DNA from: Bryoerythrophyllum caledonicum
Lineage: Eukaryota; Streptophyta; Bryopsida; Pottiales; Pottiaceae
Length of the DNA stretch: 64,000 bases
Direction of reading: 5' to 3'
NCBI GenBank assembly: GCA_963971425.1
Contig: OZ020523.1
Location: forward strand, 19,139,105-19,203,104
Each line of letters begins with the position of its first letter. Within the stretch, counting starts at the first letter, position 1. Positions 42,680 through 53,449 of the stretch are shown here, piece by piece. The translations under genes were made by a program, and so were the position numbers. Below the pieces are notes generated by a model. That model saw only the letters and a program-made list of their open reading frames with translations. It did no database searches and had not been told where the DNA came from.

Positions 42680-43760
42680 TGCCAGTGTTTTCCGGTGTGG
42701 ACTTTCTAACACCGAGTTTTCAACCAATTGGTCTATTCCACTTGGCCGATAGTATGTTGGAGGGCAAGGTGCCCATGCCATTGTTGGAGGTATCGCAAGC
42801 AATGACGACACCACTCACCGTGGAGGATTTGGTGGCAATGCGGGCAAAGTTGGCGGCAGGGGCCATTTCCGCGTTTGAGGCCAATGCTACTTCCACACTT
42901 ATGGAGAAATCCTCCGGGGATCATTCCTTGATCTCAGGAGTGGCTTATTTGTTTGCCATTGCGGCCCGGTCGGCAGAGGAGCAACGCATTGTACGACCGG
43001 AGGTGGTACGCTTGGTAAACGATGACGGAGTCATGGTGGTTGATCGTACAAACAGCAACCCCATCCCAGCTACTCCCCTCTATATTATGTTGGACTCCGG
43101 AGCTGAGCCAGTAATGATTGACAATCAACTAGCCCAGGATTTGGGTTTAGTTGCTTTGGACCTCGAGCCTTGCCCATTTACGATAGATACATCGGTGGGG
43201 GAGAAGGCCATGGGCTATACCCGACACCTGTTGCAGTTGATGTTCGGTGTGGGATCTGGTCCATTGTTCTCCCACGTATCTCTCTAGTGCGCTCTGATTG
43301 GTGCCACCAACTACGACATTTTAGTGGGTCAGCAGGCGCTTTATTTCCTTGGTTTTGAGGTGGATAATTGGACGGAGGAGGTGTGGGTTAGGCCTAGGTG
43401 GTCTGCCGGTGATGGCAGAAAAGAGCTAATTCATGTTGTCTTCGTAGCTAGGGCGATGACTTCTACGGCGGATGCTATGTTTGGGTACAGTGCCTTGGCA
43501 TCATATTTGCCATGTGGTTCTACGCTTTTGGAGACATATGCTGTTATGTCGAGGGTAGCAAAATTACGTGAGCACCGACTAGTGGAGATTCCTGCACGTC
43601 ATTGCAAGGTTCCACTTCCTCCATGGGGAACTAAGTTGGAGTTGACATGTCGCACTCGGAAGATTGGAGACGCTCTTGATGCTCCACAACTTTTAGTGGA
43701 CTCTTCCACTCCGTTGTTGGCTCGCACTATTCAAAGGCGACCACCGGATGAGGGTATAAC
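42680..43760 (+). pseudogene. Retroelement protease region
   Basis: One frame, interrupted by TAG at 42676 and 43285. An aspartic protease motif Leu-Asp-Ser-Gly-Ala lies at about 43090-43104, followed by a hydrophobic Ile-Leu-Val-Gly flap-like segment near 43315. The preceding 130 codons are Ala/Thr/Glu-rich and may be the end of gag. No zinc knuckle is visible. Confidence 0.6.
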
Positions 43761-43761
43761 C

Positions 43762-44700
43762 CTCGTGAAGCTATTTGCCGGTATCAATACGGGGCTCACG
43801 GCTGTCTTAGAGGCCGAGCTCAAGGTATCCACGTGGATAGCCAATTGTGTCGCTCACCATCACATTCAGCGTCTTCTTGCGTCGTATCCAGAGCAATTAC
43901 CACCTTTTGCGATTTGAGGGTATTTTGGCAAGTTGTGACGTGATGTGACGTTGATCAGTGAGGATGATCTTTGCCGGTTAGGTCACGTGGACTTGGTGAT
44001 TGCCGGATGGCCTTGCCAAGGCTATTTACGGGCGGGCAGTGGACGTGGCTTAGATGATCCCGGGTCGGGTCTCTTTGCAGATTTGCTCAAGCTCATTCGA
44101 TGGTGGACTACCTACCAATCGACGCCACCGGGGTACATTTTTGAGAATGTACCCCCATTGGGAGATACACGGACGAAGGTGCGTGAGGATGGGGCATACA
44201 TCCATCACCTTCTTGGTCCCCCACGTTTGTAGATGCCGGGGCGTTGGGCTCTTCCGCCCATCAGTCACGTTGGATTTGGACCGACATTGCATCATCGGCG
44301 ACGCTCACCTCCGCACTTGCTCAAGTGCAACGGCCCATGCTCCGTGAGGTCAATGATATCTTGGACAATCACCGTGTTTCCATGGAGGTCTCTAAGGATG
44401 ATGAGCCACTATTGGCGGTGGTGGACCGTATTGGTTTCACTCGGGAGGCATTTCCCACGTTGATATGCTATCCAGGGTCTTTTGTCTTTAGGACACGTGG
44501 TCCAGGGATGGTTTAAGATTCTTCTTCCCAAACTTACGAGGAGCCTTGTGCCGATGAGAAGGAGCGGGCGATGGGCTTTTTGACAGGCACCACCGCCCCA
44601 CCGGATCTCTCTAAGGGCGAGCGTTGTTATTTGTTGGCTCAAGCCATTGACCTCAACATCCTCGGGTGGGTTTGTGGCCTCTGTTTTGTTGTGTAGCACC
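43762..44700 (+). pseudogene. Cytosine-5 DNA methyltransferase domain in the retroelement
   Basis: Conserved methyltransferase motifs occur in order. Motif I is Leu-Phe-Ala-Gly-Ile-Asn-Thr-Gly-Leu (43771-43797), the S-adenosylmethionine site. Motif IV is Ala-Gly-Trp-Pro-Cys-Gln-Gly (44002-44022), with the catalytic Cys codon at 44014. Motif VI is Glu-Asn-Val (44143-44151). Next comes a Ser-Arg-Trp-Ile-Trp-Thr-Asp segment as in motif VIII (about 44260-44285). A target-recognition-like Pro-Thr-Leu-Ile-Cys-Tyr-Pro-Gly follows near 44460, then an Arg-Ala-Met-Gly-Phe segment (44566-44580) and a closing Leu-Ala-Gln-Ala-Ile-Asp-Leu-Asn. Breaks are TGA at 43915 and 43936, a frame change near 44230, TAA at 44514 and TAG at 44694. 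All key residues are retained, so it was active not long before decay. It presumably methylated element DNA; that role is inference. Confidence 0.85.
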
Positions 44701-46030
44701 GTTTGAGTGACCATCCATACGCGTTGGGGCAAGACTCTAATGGTCAGGGGACAGCGGTGCGACATTTCACAGAGATCGAGGAAGCGGAGTTGCTATATTA
44801 ATTTGAAGAGGCATGCAACTGAGGAGCTTTGTGCTCACTGTCTCTTTGCAACCTTGGCCGAGGACTTTGATCGAGAGGATGTCCGGGATATCTTTGCCCG
44901 GTTGTATTATCACCACATGGGATTTCCTATAAATCTCGTGAGTGAGGAGTCTAAGGGCATCAATGCCCTCTCTACTACCAACTAGCAATCACCGGCCGTG
45001 CCGGTAAGCGGTAAGTCTTCAACAGTGGAGAAGGAGACCACAAAGCTTGATGATTGGCCTTTGGATTTGGGGCCACATCTTTCCGGTGTCGAGGCACAAA
45101 GGATACGAGCATTTAGCGGCGGTTTACACTATGGACCAAGAGCCGTGACCAAGAAAAATGGATTAATTCCATGGTCACACTTCATGGTCGCACTTTCATG
45201 GTCACACTTCAAAAAAATGTCACTTTTAAAGCCCTTGGGCTTTTCACTAAGTGTAAACCGAACTTGGACTCGGAGGATTGACCATGTACTAAAAAGTGGA
45301 CGTGCTGATTTTTTTAATGAATGCCTTAAAAAGGCAGTATTGCCTAAAATAACAAAGAAAATAAAACAAGCCAAAAAGATAAAAAGGGGTGGCTGCCATT
45401 GTATCTACAGTAACGTTGGGCCCCTCCAAAATGCAACCAATTTTTTTTTTAAATAATAAATAAATTTAAAAATAATAATAATAATCAATTTTAAAATAAT
45501 AAAACGGCATTTCGGGCCCATGGTCTCCTCGTTTCAGCAACGAGAGAACCCATTTAGCCTCTCTCACCGCAAAATCCGGGGAACCCTTCAACATTATCTA
45601 TTAGACCTATTTCTAGGCCTTTTGAGGACCTCAACTCCTTTGGTCACTTTTCTTTTTTCCTCGTAGTGTAAATCCAAGTCATCCCGGGACGAGTTCATGG
45701 AGCCAATCACAGATTTTAGAGGGTCATGGGACGAGTTCTTGGTCCGTAGTGTAAACCGCCTTTTATACGTTCGTACTGTAGTTGTTTTGCCTTTAATCTC
45801 CATAATTTGGAGGGCTACAAAGGCAAACCGATCACTTCCAATTGGAAGACAACCACCCGATCTTTTGATGACCATAGAAGCTCAGTGTCTTTGAGAAAGT
45901 TGGGGTTCAGACTCCTTGTCACGAGTTGTTGGCCGCCAGCTTGATTAAGCTCTTTAATAACAAGTATGCTTGTGCCACAGTAATGCCATCAAAAAAGAAT
46001 ATCTTTGGCAACTGGACAGAGAAGCGGATG
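44701..46030 (+). other. Linker between methyltransferase and reverse transcriptase, with insertion
   Basis: Bases 44707-44985 form an open stretch (Cys-Ala-His-Cys motif near 44825) without an assigned domain. After TAG at 44983 come a Thr/Ser-rich linker and a Leu-Asp-Leu-Gly-Pro segment at 45060-45075. The inverted-repeat insertion follows, and coding-like sequence returns after about 45870. Confidence 0.5.
45117..45755. mobile_element. Inverted-repeat element, about 640 bp (MITE-like)
   Basis: The left end GGCGGTTTACACTATGGACC is mirrored by the right end (minus strand GGCGGTTTACACTACGGACC), with similarity for about 33 bp. Inner copies of the GTGTAAACC motif at about 45253 and 45667 give each end a nested structure. 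The interior is AT-rich with no transposase. The flanking duplication is unresolved. Confidence 0.6.
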
Positions 46031-48260
46031 TGTGGGGATTATAGGCCGGTCAATCGCAAGACAAAGTCAGACTAGTATCCCATGCCCACATCGAAGGAGT
46101 TGTTTGATGCGGTGGGCCACGCTAGAGTATTTAGTACTTTAGATTTGCGGTCTGGTTATCACCAGTTACCATTGATGGTGGATGACCGGGGGAAGAGTGC
46201 ATTTTGGGGAGTTGATCAAGATAGGAGAGATCAACTCTATCATTGGAAGTTTCTTCCATTTGGCCTCAAGAACGCACATGTTGAGTTTTAGAGGGTGATG
46301 GACCGGAAGTTGACCGGTTTACCATTTGCCCAATGCTACAGTGATGATGTTATCATCTTTAGTAGCAGCCCACAGGAGCATGTAAGGCATCTTGAGGCAG
46401 TATTCAGGAGGTTACGGAAGTGTAAATTGCGCTTGCACCATAGCAAGTGCAAGTTCTTCCACGACCGGTTGCCATAGTTGGAACATATGATTGTTCCAAG
46501 GGGTCTTGGCGTGCAGCAGGCCAAGGTAGATGCGTTGTAGAAGATCCTTGCCCCAATCGACGTGTCACGACTTCGAGCTTTTCTTGGCTTGGCAAATTAC
46601 TATTACCGGTTTGTAAAGAACTTTAGCTTGATTGCTAGGCCATTAACTATTCTCACAGGAAAATATCAACCATGGACTTGGGGACGGGAGCAGCAGCAGG
46701 CGATTGCTACTTTGAAGCTAAAGCTCGATTTAGAGCCTGTGCTACGGCGTTCAGATGCTACACAACCCTTTCAGGTGCACACAGACTGGAGTGCTGTGGG
46801 ACTGGAGGTTGTATTGGCTTAGAAAGAGGATGAAAGACAGGAGTACGTTGTGGCGTTTGCTTCTAGGAGCAACAATAATGCGGAGTCCAACTATTTGTCC
46901 TCAATGGGAGGGCTTTGGCTGCGGTTTGGGCCATAGTCTATTTTAGGCCCTTTTGTATGGGAAACGTTTTACGTTGGTGACCGACCAATAGCCTTTGAAG
47001 TGGCTCATGGAGTCGGACAACCTTACTGGCAAGCTTGCCAGGTAGGCTTTGTTGCTTCAGGACTATGACTTTGAGGTTGTACATCGCGCCGGCAACAAAC
47101 TTGGATGCGGATGATCTATCTCGCAACCCAAGTCCTTTGGAGGAGGATTTGACTGGTACGAGGTGGCATGGAGACTGTGGCAGGGAGTCAGTCTCGGGGT
47201 GGCATACAATTGCTTACCTTATGTTGATGTCTGGGTCCGCATCCACGTCGCCTAATGTAGTAACGGATGAGAAACCGGATAGGGCCCAAGTTGTTAGCGA
47301 TGTGTTGGAAGATGGTCCAGTCTTGCACAAGCTACAACATGCGATACTTCCCCGAGCTCTTTCTGCAATGAAGGGTGATTGGATTGGTCGCAGAATAGCA
47401 AGATTCTGGACGTTGGGAGAACGGCCTTCTATTTTGGGTGTGGCTACATAGGATTAGGCACATAGTTCCAAGGCCTAATCAGAGGTCTTCATTGGTACGG
47501 CAAGTACAGAAAGACCTAGGACATTTTGGTGTACGACGGACTGATTCTATGTTGCGCAGCCAGTACTGGTGGATTGGCATGTATCAACAGGTCGCCATAT
47601 ATATTTATTGGTGTGAAGTATACGATCATGTTAGATCCAGCTTCAACACCTTGTCACCGCAGTTGCAGCCTTTGCCCATTATGGGGCTAGGATACTCGTG
47701 GTCTTTGGACTTTGTTGGTCCGCTTGTCATGACTCTACGCGGAGCCAAGTTTGTCTTGGTGATGGTGGTGCATTTCAGCAAGTGGATTGAGCTCATGGCT
47801 CTTCCGCAGAGATCTTTAGAGTTGGCTGCCATGGAAATCCTCGATCGGGTGTTGGCTCATTTTGGAGCCCGAACTAAGATTTTAACTAATCAGAGGTGTG
47901 AGTTCCTTGGGGCTTTTGAAGCTTTGTGTACCAAGGCTTAGATTGACCATTGTACCACTTCTCGGGATCACCCGGAAGTAGTCGGTTTGGCAGAGTTTGT
48001 GGTTTAGACCGTGAAGCGGGGTCTACGGAAGTGTGGATTATTTCACAGTGGCCACCGTGATTGAAATCTGATGATATCATATATCGCAATGCATTACCAA
48101 TTTAGCCGGCTAACTTCATTGGCTGCTTCCAGTCCGCATCCGTTGTTGTATAGGCAGGAGTCAATTTCACCAAGTTCCGTTTGGAAAAAGTTGGCTTTGA
48201 TTGTGGATTTGGATGATCCAGAGGTGTTTGCCCAATGTTTACGGGATTGAGCAAAGTTCT
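46030..48260 (+). pseudogene. Reverse transcriptase, RNase H and integrase region of the retroelement
   Basis: RT: Cys-Gly-Asp-Tyr-Arg-Pro-Val-Asn (about 46035), Leu-Asp-Leu-Arg-Ser-Gly-Tyr-His-Gln (46140), Leu-Pro-Phe-Gly-Leu-Lys-Asn (46255) and the catalytic Tyr-Ser-Asp-Asp box (about 46338). The Leu-Arg-Ala-Phe-Leu-Gly-Leu-Ala-Asn-Tyr-Tyr connection is at 46567. The RNase H starts with His-Thr-Asp-Trp-Ser (about 46783). The integrase has Leu-Gly-His-Phe-Gly-Val, Trp-Ser-Leu-Asp-Phe-Val-Gly-Pro (47700) and Leu-Thr-Asn-Gln-Arg-Cys-Glu-Phe (47881), where the expected second catalytic Asp is Asn. In-frame TAG occurs at 46073, 46289, 46475, 46538, 46820, 46989, 47043, 47939 and 48005. The frame is cut at 48261 by the TG...CA unit and resumes at 52150 in phase. 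Confidence 0.85.
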
Positions 48261-48261
48261 T

Positions 48262-51200
48262 TGTGGAACTTCGTTCCCACATGGTGCCGGAAGTTAACCT
48301 TAAATTCCGGCCAAAACAAAAAAATTAGTTAATTAGTTACAATAGTGCGTGCTAGGATACAGCCTATAGTCGTCATGTAATAATAAAGTCGGATGGATCT
48401 GACTGCAAACCCTAATTAAGCCTAAGCTGCTAAAAACGAAGCCGGAGCAGTTATCGGAATTCCGGGTCAGTCAGTTATCCGGAATCGTCAGCCGGAACTG
48501 TCACCGTCAGCTGTCATCATGATGCCATACTAACGGCCAGACTACTTATGGCAGGGATTTGGTGGGATACTCTTTCTTCTCACTTCGTCTTCACGTGTCT
48601 AGGTTTTCTCTCTCTCTTTCTTCCTCTCTCGCTTCCTCTCTTACTCTTACGGTTTTTCGAACCGCTTGCCGTTAGGATTTGAAACTTAGACGGTTAGAAC
48701 GGACGTGCGTTCGTTAGAGAGGATTTTTGGGAGGTTGGTGCGTGTAGGGACAACCTTGAGAGAGTGTAAGGTGATAGGCAGGTTTCATGAAGTCTGTGCC
48801 GATGGCAAAGAAGAAGAGGACGGATAGGGATGGGCACGGCCGGAGAGACGAGGAGCCGGCAGTTGCACTCCCTCCCTTAACCCGCGTTCTCCCAGAAATC
48901 CCAGAAGACGTGGACGAACTCAGCATGCTAAAGGATAGCCTGAAGTATATGGGTTGTGAGGGTTTACTCGAAGTTCTTTGGGGCATCCGGGAGGAGGTCT
49001 ACGTCCGGGAACTGATAGGCACCCCGGACGAGAAGTACAAGGGGTTGATGAGAGCCCATCCGGAAGTCTGGGGAGTCCCGGAGTGGTCTCAGGCGTACAA
49101 TTTTCGGGCCGGCCGTACTAAGGTGGTGGAAAGGCGGGACGAATTTCTGGCGAAGGAATTCGGAGGACCAGCGGACCCTAAGGATGGCTACAACCTCCAA
49201 GACCTTCAGCACTTGGATGCCGAGCTCGTGCTAGGATTTTTAAACCCTATCTTCCATCCGGAAAAGTCGAAACGGGTAGTGGCGAAGTGGATTTGCACTT
49301 TCCTCGGAGCACTCCGGGGGAAGATCGTCGTCGACTGGGAAACATTGATGATCGACCTAATCAACCGTCTCGTGGCCAATCTCCATAAGGTGAAGAAATC
49401 AGCAACACCTCTGGCCTCGTATGTGATGCACCTCTATGCTCACCACCAGCAGCTAACTCAGGCGGAAATCCGGAAGTACGACGAAGTCCTTAACTTCCAA
49501 AGGTATGGAGGGGACGAGTCGGAGGAAGAAGAGTCCAGAGGGAAGGAGCCTGTGCCGGAAGCAGCAACAACAGGCACTCCAGAAGGCTGGAAGGCTCCAA
49601 AGAGACCTCAAGGGAAGGAGCTCGAGGCGGAGAATCCAGGCATCCGCAACTCCTCCGCATCATCCGGAGAAGACGAGTCCGGACCCTCAGGAGGGACCAG
49701 CCAGAAGAGGAGGAAGATTGACCAGGACGGCTGCAAGGGTGAGCTCAAACTAATGGATGAGCTCACACGCGATATTGGCTGGAGAGTTGGGCTCCTTAAG
49801 GAGACCAACTACATCATCACCACTACTGTGGAGCAAATCTTTCGGAGTCTGGATGTCGACCGACTGGAGGACACCATCAACAAGGTGGAGGAACTCTGGA
49901 GCCGGGAGATCGGCACCAAGGCGATGCACACCCAGATATCTTCCCTGTACAAGGCCACTAACGATATGGAGAAGAAAGTGAAGCAATACCTCGCAAAGGC
50001 AGCTCTAGCGGTGACGGCCCAGAAACTGGCTGAGGCAAAGGCCAACGCTTCCACGGCTGCCTTGATAGAGGTCCGGGCGGCCTTGGAGTTTTCCGGTTGA
50101 TGTAATCAACCGAAGTTGGCTCTTCACCGAATTGGTGGAGAAGAAGGAGAAGGTCACCAGGGCCAACATCATCCGGTTCTTCCTTGATCCAGTGGAGAAG
50201 ATGGGTCGGACCTGGGAGCAGATGAAGCTGTTGGTCGACAACATCACCGAGGAGCTTCCAGAAGACCCAGCAGCACTTGGATTGGAAGGCACCCCGACGC
50301 CAACACGAACTACGGCCCCTCCAGAACCACCTACCAAGACCACTCCAACTCCGGGCACCTCAGCGAATCCAGAATCTCTCGACACTCCGTCGCCACGGAC
50401 CCCCACGGAGCATATCGTACCTCCCAATCCAAGTACGAGTGAGATCCTGAAGAAGCTTCCGGATCTATTGTCGCCGCCCAACATGCGTCTGCCAGATCCT
50501 CCGGTGGAAGGCGACCTCCCAGCTCCACCCAGGTCCGTGTCCCGGAGATTGGCGTCCTGACCAAAGAGTCCGTCCGAAAGCTACAGGGACTTGGTCCAGG
50601 AGACGAGGTCAACTTCCGCGACGGAACTGCGAGCACCTCTCATTCCGACAGGATCACCGGAACAGCCCCCACCACCGCCGGATGCCCGGACTCCGGTGGC
50701 TAGTATTACTCCAGCGACCGGACCATCGACCCGGAAGACCAACCTTACGCCTACAACGTCAAAGAAGGCGAAAGGCAAGCAGCGTGCTCCAGTGGAGATC
50801 TCTCCATCCCGCAGGAGTGGGAGAAATCGGGGCCCAAGTGCTCCGACTTAGGTTAGTTAGGATTTGTATTTCTTTTCAGGCTTAGATTCCGGATCAACAG
50901 CGATTAACGATGGGGCCCCAAGTGCACCCGGTTGCTGACGGAATCAACGGCCAGTTTTGTAATTAGAGTAGGAATTCCGGAGACGGAACTATTCCGAGAT
51001 TTTAGGATCTGTGATCCGATCTGAAACTTTTCCGGATTTCTCGGATCTTTTAGATAAGATCCAGCGGATTTCTCGTAGGATAGCTAGGAGGAAGGTTAAG
51101 TTAGTAGGGACTTAGTTAGTACTTAGTAGAGAGGGGTTGGGAAAAACCTTTTCATCTTGTTCTTCTGACTTGGAAATATACATTACCTATTTGTACTAGA

Positions 51201-52149
51201 CTTGCTACCTTGTGTCTTGGTGTGATGTGTGGAACTTGTGAGCGACGGATCCATTCTTGTGGGTGCGGTTGTATAAGTGATTCTTCCGGAACAGTGTAAC
51301 TCAATTGTTTTGCCGGAGGGGGAAGCTATCTAGGTCGGTGTCAGGAGATCGTCTAGGAGAGCTGGAGAGAGCTATTGCAGAAGTGTTCCTGGTAGTCTCT
51401 AGGGTTCGGAAGTAGCCAGGAGGGGAAGAGATGAACTGCAAAGGTGTTCCTGGTAATCTCTAATTCACGGAAGAATTCGTATTAAACTGGATTCCGATCA
51501 TTACCGGAGTTCACCCCTAAGATAGGAAAAAGCCTGACACCAATATCTAGACGGAATACCCATAGTGAGCGGTGAGCCTTTGTTCCGGAGAATTGCAACC
51601 GTACCCACCGGAATGTCGTTGTAGTCCGGACTTGTCTCTGTGTGACCGCATCCGGAAGGCCTTCCGGATGTCGTGAGAGTCTACGTCTGGCATCAACAAT
51701 CAAATCACCAGTTAGCAGAATAGGGAGAGTGGTGTTCGGTCACTATAAGTTCCGGACAGTGGGTGCCTAGCTACTTTAAGTCACAGGGCAGTGGAAAATC
51801 CAGCCATTTATACAAAACAGGATCAGTGGACTCCGGCCACTCATTTAAAAACTCTAGGAGACTCTCTAAGGAGGAACAGAGATAAATCAAACTACCCTTT
51901 AACGTTCGAGAAAGTACATTCCGGATACGGCGGTACCACATCCGGCTCCGGAAGGATCCGGATCTAACCTACGAAAGTTTAGACGATAGCTAACTCGTAA
52001 ACAAATTGTTGTGATAAGTTTAGTAATCCGGAGTATTTGGAAAAGAACATTAGGTCTCTGTGGGAACGAAACCGGAGCGGTTACTTTGAAAAGCACTTAG
52101 TGACGATTGGGTGCATTCCGGAGGGATACTGTCTCTACGAACTGCAACA
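48262..52149 (+). mobile_element. TG...CA LTR-like unit, copy 2 (3,888 bp)
   Basis: It starts TGTGGAACTTCGTTCCCACA and ends CTGCAACA. TTCTT flanks both sides (48257-48261 and 52150-52154). Removing the unit and one TTCTT restores the retroelement frame across Ala-Lys-Phe-Phe-Lys-Arg. The end segments match copy 1: the first 50 bases, GTCGTTGTAGTCCGGAC-like blocks, and the last 90 bases from TGTGGGAACGAAACC. Again there is no second LTR and no pol gene. Confidence 0.8.
48787..50560 (+). pseudogene. Gag-like protein of the TG...CA unit, copy 2 (one frameshift)
   Basis: Open for 437 codons to 50100. An extra base near 50090 shifts the frame, and the frame opposite 50100-50560 continues the homology (Ile-Arg-Phe segment, then Pro/Thr-rich). 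The N-terminal domain keeps the motifs of copy 1: Arg-Ala-His-Pro-Glu-Val-Trp-Gly-Val-Pro, Ala-Asp-Pro-Lys-Asp-Gly-Tyr, Phe-Leu-Asn-Pro-Ile-Phe-His-Pro-Glu-Lys, Val-Asp-Trp-Glu-Thr-Leu and His-Leu-Tyr-Ala. An Asp/Glu/Lys-rich linker and a coiled coil follow. A basic Arg-Arg-Ser-Gly-Arg tail is in yet another frame near 50805-50850. Apart from these shifts the gene is intact. Confidence 0.6.
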
Positions 52150-52154
52150 TTCTT

Positions 52155-52700
52155 CAAGCGGGCTATGACCATGGCCATGGAGAACTTATCCATGGCTCAG
52201 CACCGTGACACCTTACGGTACGCTTGTATTCGTAGCGGTGCCTACCAACCTTAGTTGCGACGTTCCCTACGGAGGATTATGTTTATCTATAGTGTAAGGC
52301 CCCCACGACGTTGGACGTCAAGGTTGGGCGCATTATTCTTTGCGTGATGGATGTATTGCCCTGTAGCATCTTGTTGCTAGAAGGCAAAGATGACCGGGAG
52401 TGTCGAGAGCACTCCAAGAATTGCGTTTCCTGTCATTTATCCATTGATGGCTCTATTCATCCGGGGTTGGCCGTTGTGCCAGACGGTCTTCCGTGTTTTG
52501 TGTGTGGTGAGAAGAAGAGCGCGGCTACCATGTTGCTATAGACCATTGTCAGCATGGTTGGCATATGGCTTGCTTGACGATGCCTCTTTCTACTCTACCG
52601 TCCGAGGATTGAACTTGCCCTTATTGTCAGAGGTCTTTGAGCCACGTTTCATCCGATGAAACGGCTTGAATTCCTCGTGGACTTGTCACTGTGTAGTGCA
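52155..52700 (+). pseudogene. Retroelement C-terminus with PHD-finger remnant
   Basis: After the TG...CA unit the integrase frame ends, and a Cys-rich region follows: Cys-x2-Cys at about 52435 (His-Ser-Lys-Asn-Cys-Val-Ser-Cys), then Pro-Cys-Phe-Val-Cys-Gly-Glu at 52493. After a one-base frame change near 52535 comes Asp-His-Cys-Gln-His-Gly-Trp-His-Met-Ala-Cys, then a stop where Trp is expected (TGA), Thr-Cys-Pro-Tyr-Cys. The Cys/His spacing and the Gly-Trp-His-x2-Cys motif are those of a PHD finger, a histone-tail reader in other proteins. Its role in the element is unknown; guiding integration or chromatin targeting is one possibility. Confidence 0.6.
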
Positions 52701-52992
52701 TTGCCATCCAGTTGAAGTTCTTGGTTTTAATTCAGGGATAGGCAATGTGAAGATTGATCAAGGAATTGGCAACAAAGTTGCTTAAGGCAATTAAAGATGG
52801 GGCTCACATTACACCCGGCCTATCTTCTCTTTGTTACTTCTTCATATGCTTATTGATTTGGCTACGGTAACAGATCTAACTAATTGCGTACAGTTGTTGT
52901 AGCAACATCACGGTGGAGTTTAGTTTTGTTAGTGTTGTTTGGTCCAAGCTCAATAGAAGGTATTTTAATCCACTAGGGGAGGCACTTGAGGG

Positions 52993-53438
52993 TGTATTAT
53001 ATATACTTGTTGAAGTATATGTTTTTTCTATTATTTGATGTTGGTTTGGACTCTCGATCTGTTGTGGTTATCGATCTTTCTTTACACGACAGCTGTCACG
53101 GGACGTGGCGCCGAGGGCCTCTATGTATTGTAGTTTTAGCGTAGATTAGTTTGTTACTATTCTATAGGTGTTTAGGGACGTATGGCGGGCACCGCATTCA
53201 TCCGTGGATGTTTTTCATCCACTTAGGGTTGTATGCGCATACGTATAGCGCCGCACACGTTTTTGACTTGACGTCTTTGTCAAGCCAAGCTTGTGAATGA
53301 GTTTGAGAGTGTTAGTGATTACTTTTGCTTGTAACTGATTGTTTATCATTATTAAAGGCTCCGCATTCTCTTATATTACTTGCACTCGTTGATTATCCCT
53401 TTGTGGAATACGAGATGCTTGACTACGCGTGTGATTCA
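52993..53438 (+). repeat. Retroelement LTR (probable 3' LTR)
   Basis: It starts TGTATTATATATACTTG after a purine stretch (CTTGAGGG) and ends near GTGATTCA. It shares with 31110-31462 the segments TTGACTTGACGTCTTTGTCA and GGCTCCGCATTCTCTTATA. The exact ends are tentative. Confidence 0.55.
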
Positions 53439-53449
53439 CTATTATTCTT

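Larger units (their letters stand above)
42600..53438 (+). mobile_element. Ty3-type retroelement encoding a DNA methyltransferase and PHD finger (decayed)
   Basis: In order: protease (43090), cytosine-5 DNA methyltransferase (43762-44690), reverse transcriptase (46030-46480), RNase H (46560-46990), integrase (47440-48050), PHD finger (52480-52650) and a 3' LTR (about 52993-53438). The protease-RT-RNase H-integrase order is that of Ty3/gypsy. The 5' LTR and gag are missing, replaced by MULE element 2. It carries a 640-bp inverted-repeat insertion (45117-45755) and the second TG...CA unit (48262-52149). Many stops are present, mostly TAG. Retrotransposon-borne cytosine methyltransferases have been reported from dinoflagellates and charophyte algae. 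A PHD finger in the same element is, to my knowledge, not a standard feature. Confidence 0.8.

Noticed and set aside
42277..43287. One continuous gene from the MULE exon into the retroelement
   Set aside because: The frame stays open by chance. Similarity to MULE element 1 ends at about 42590, and retroelement-type sequence begins after that.
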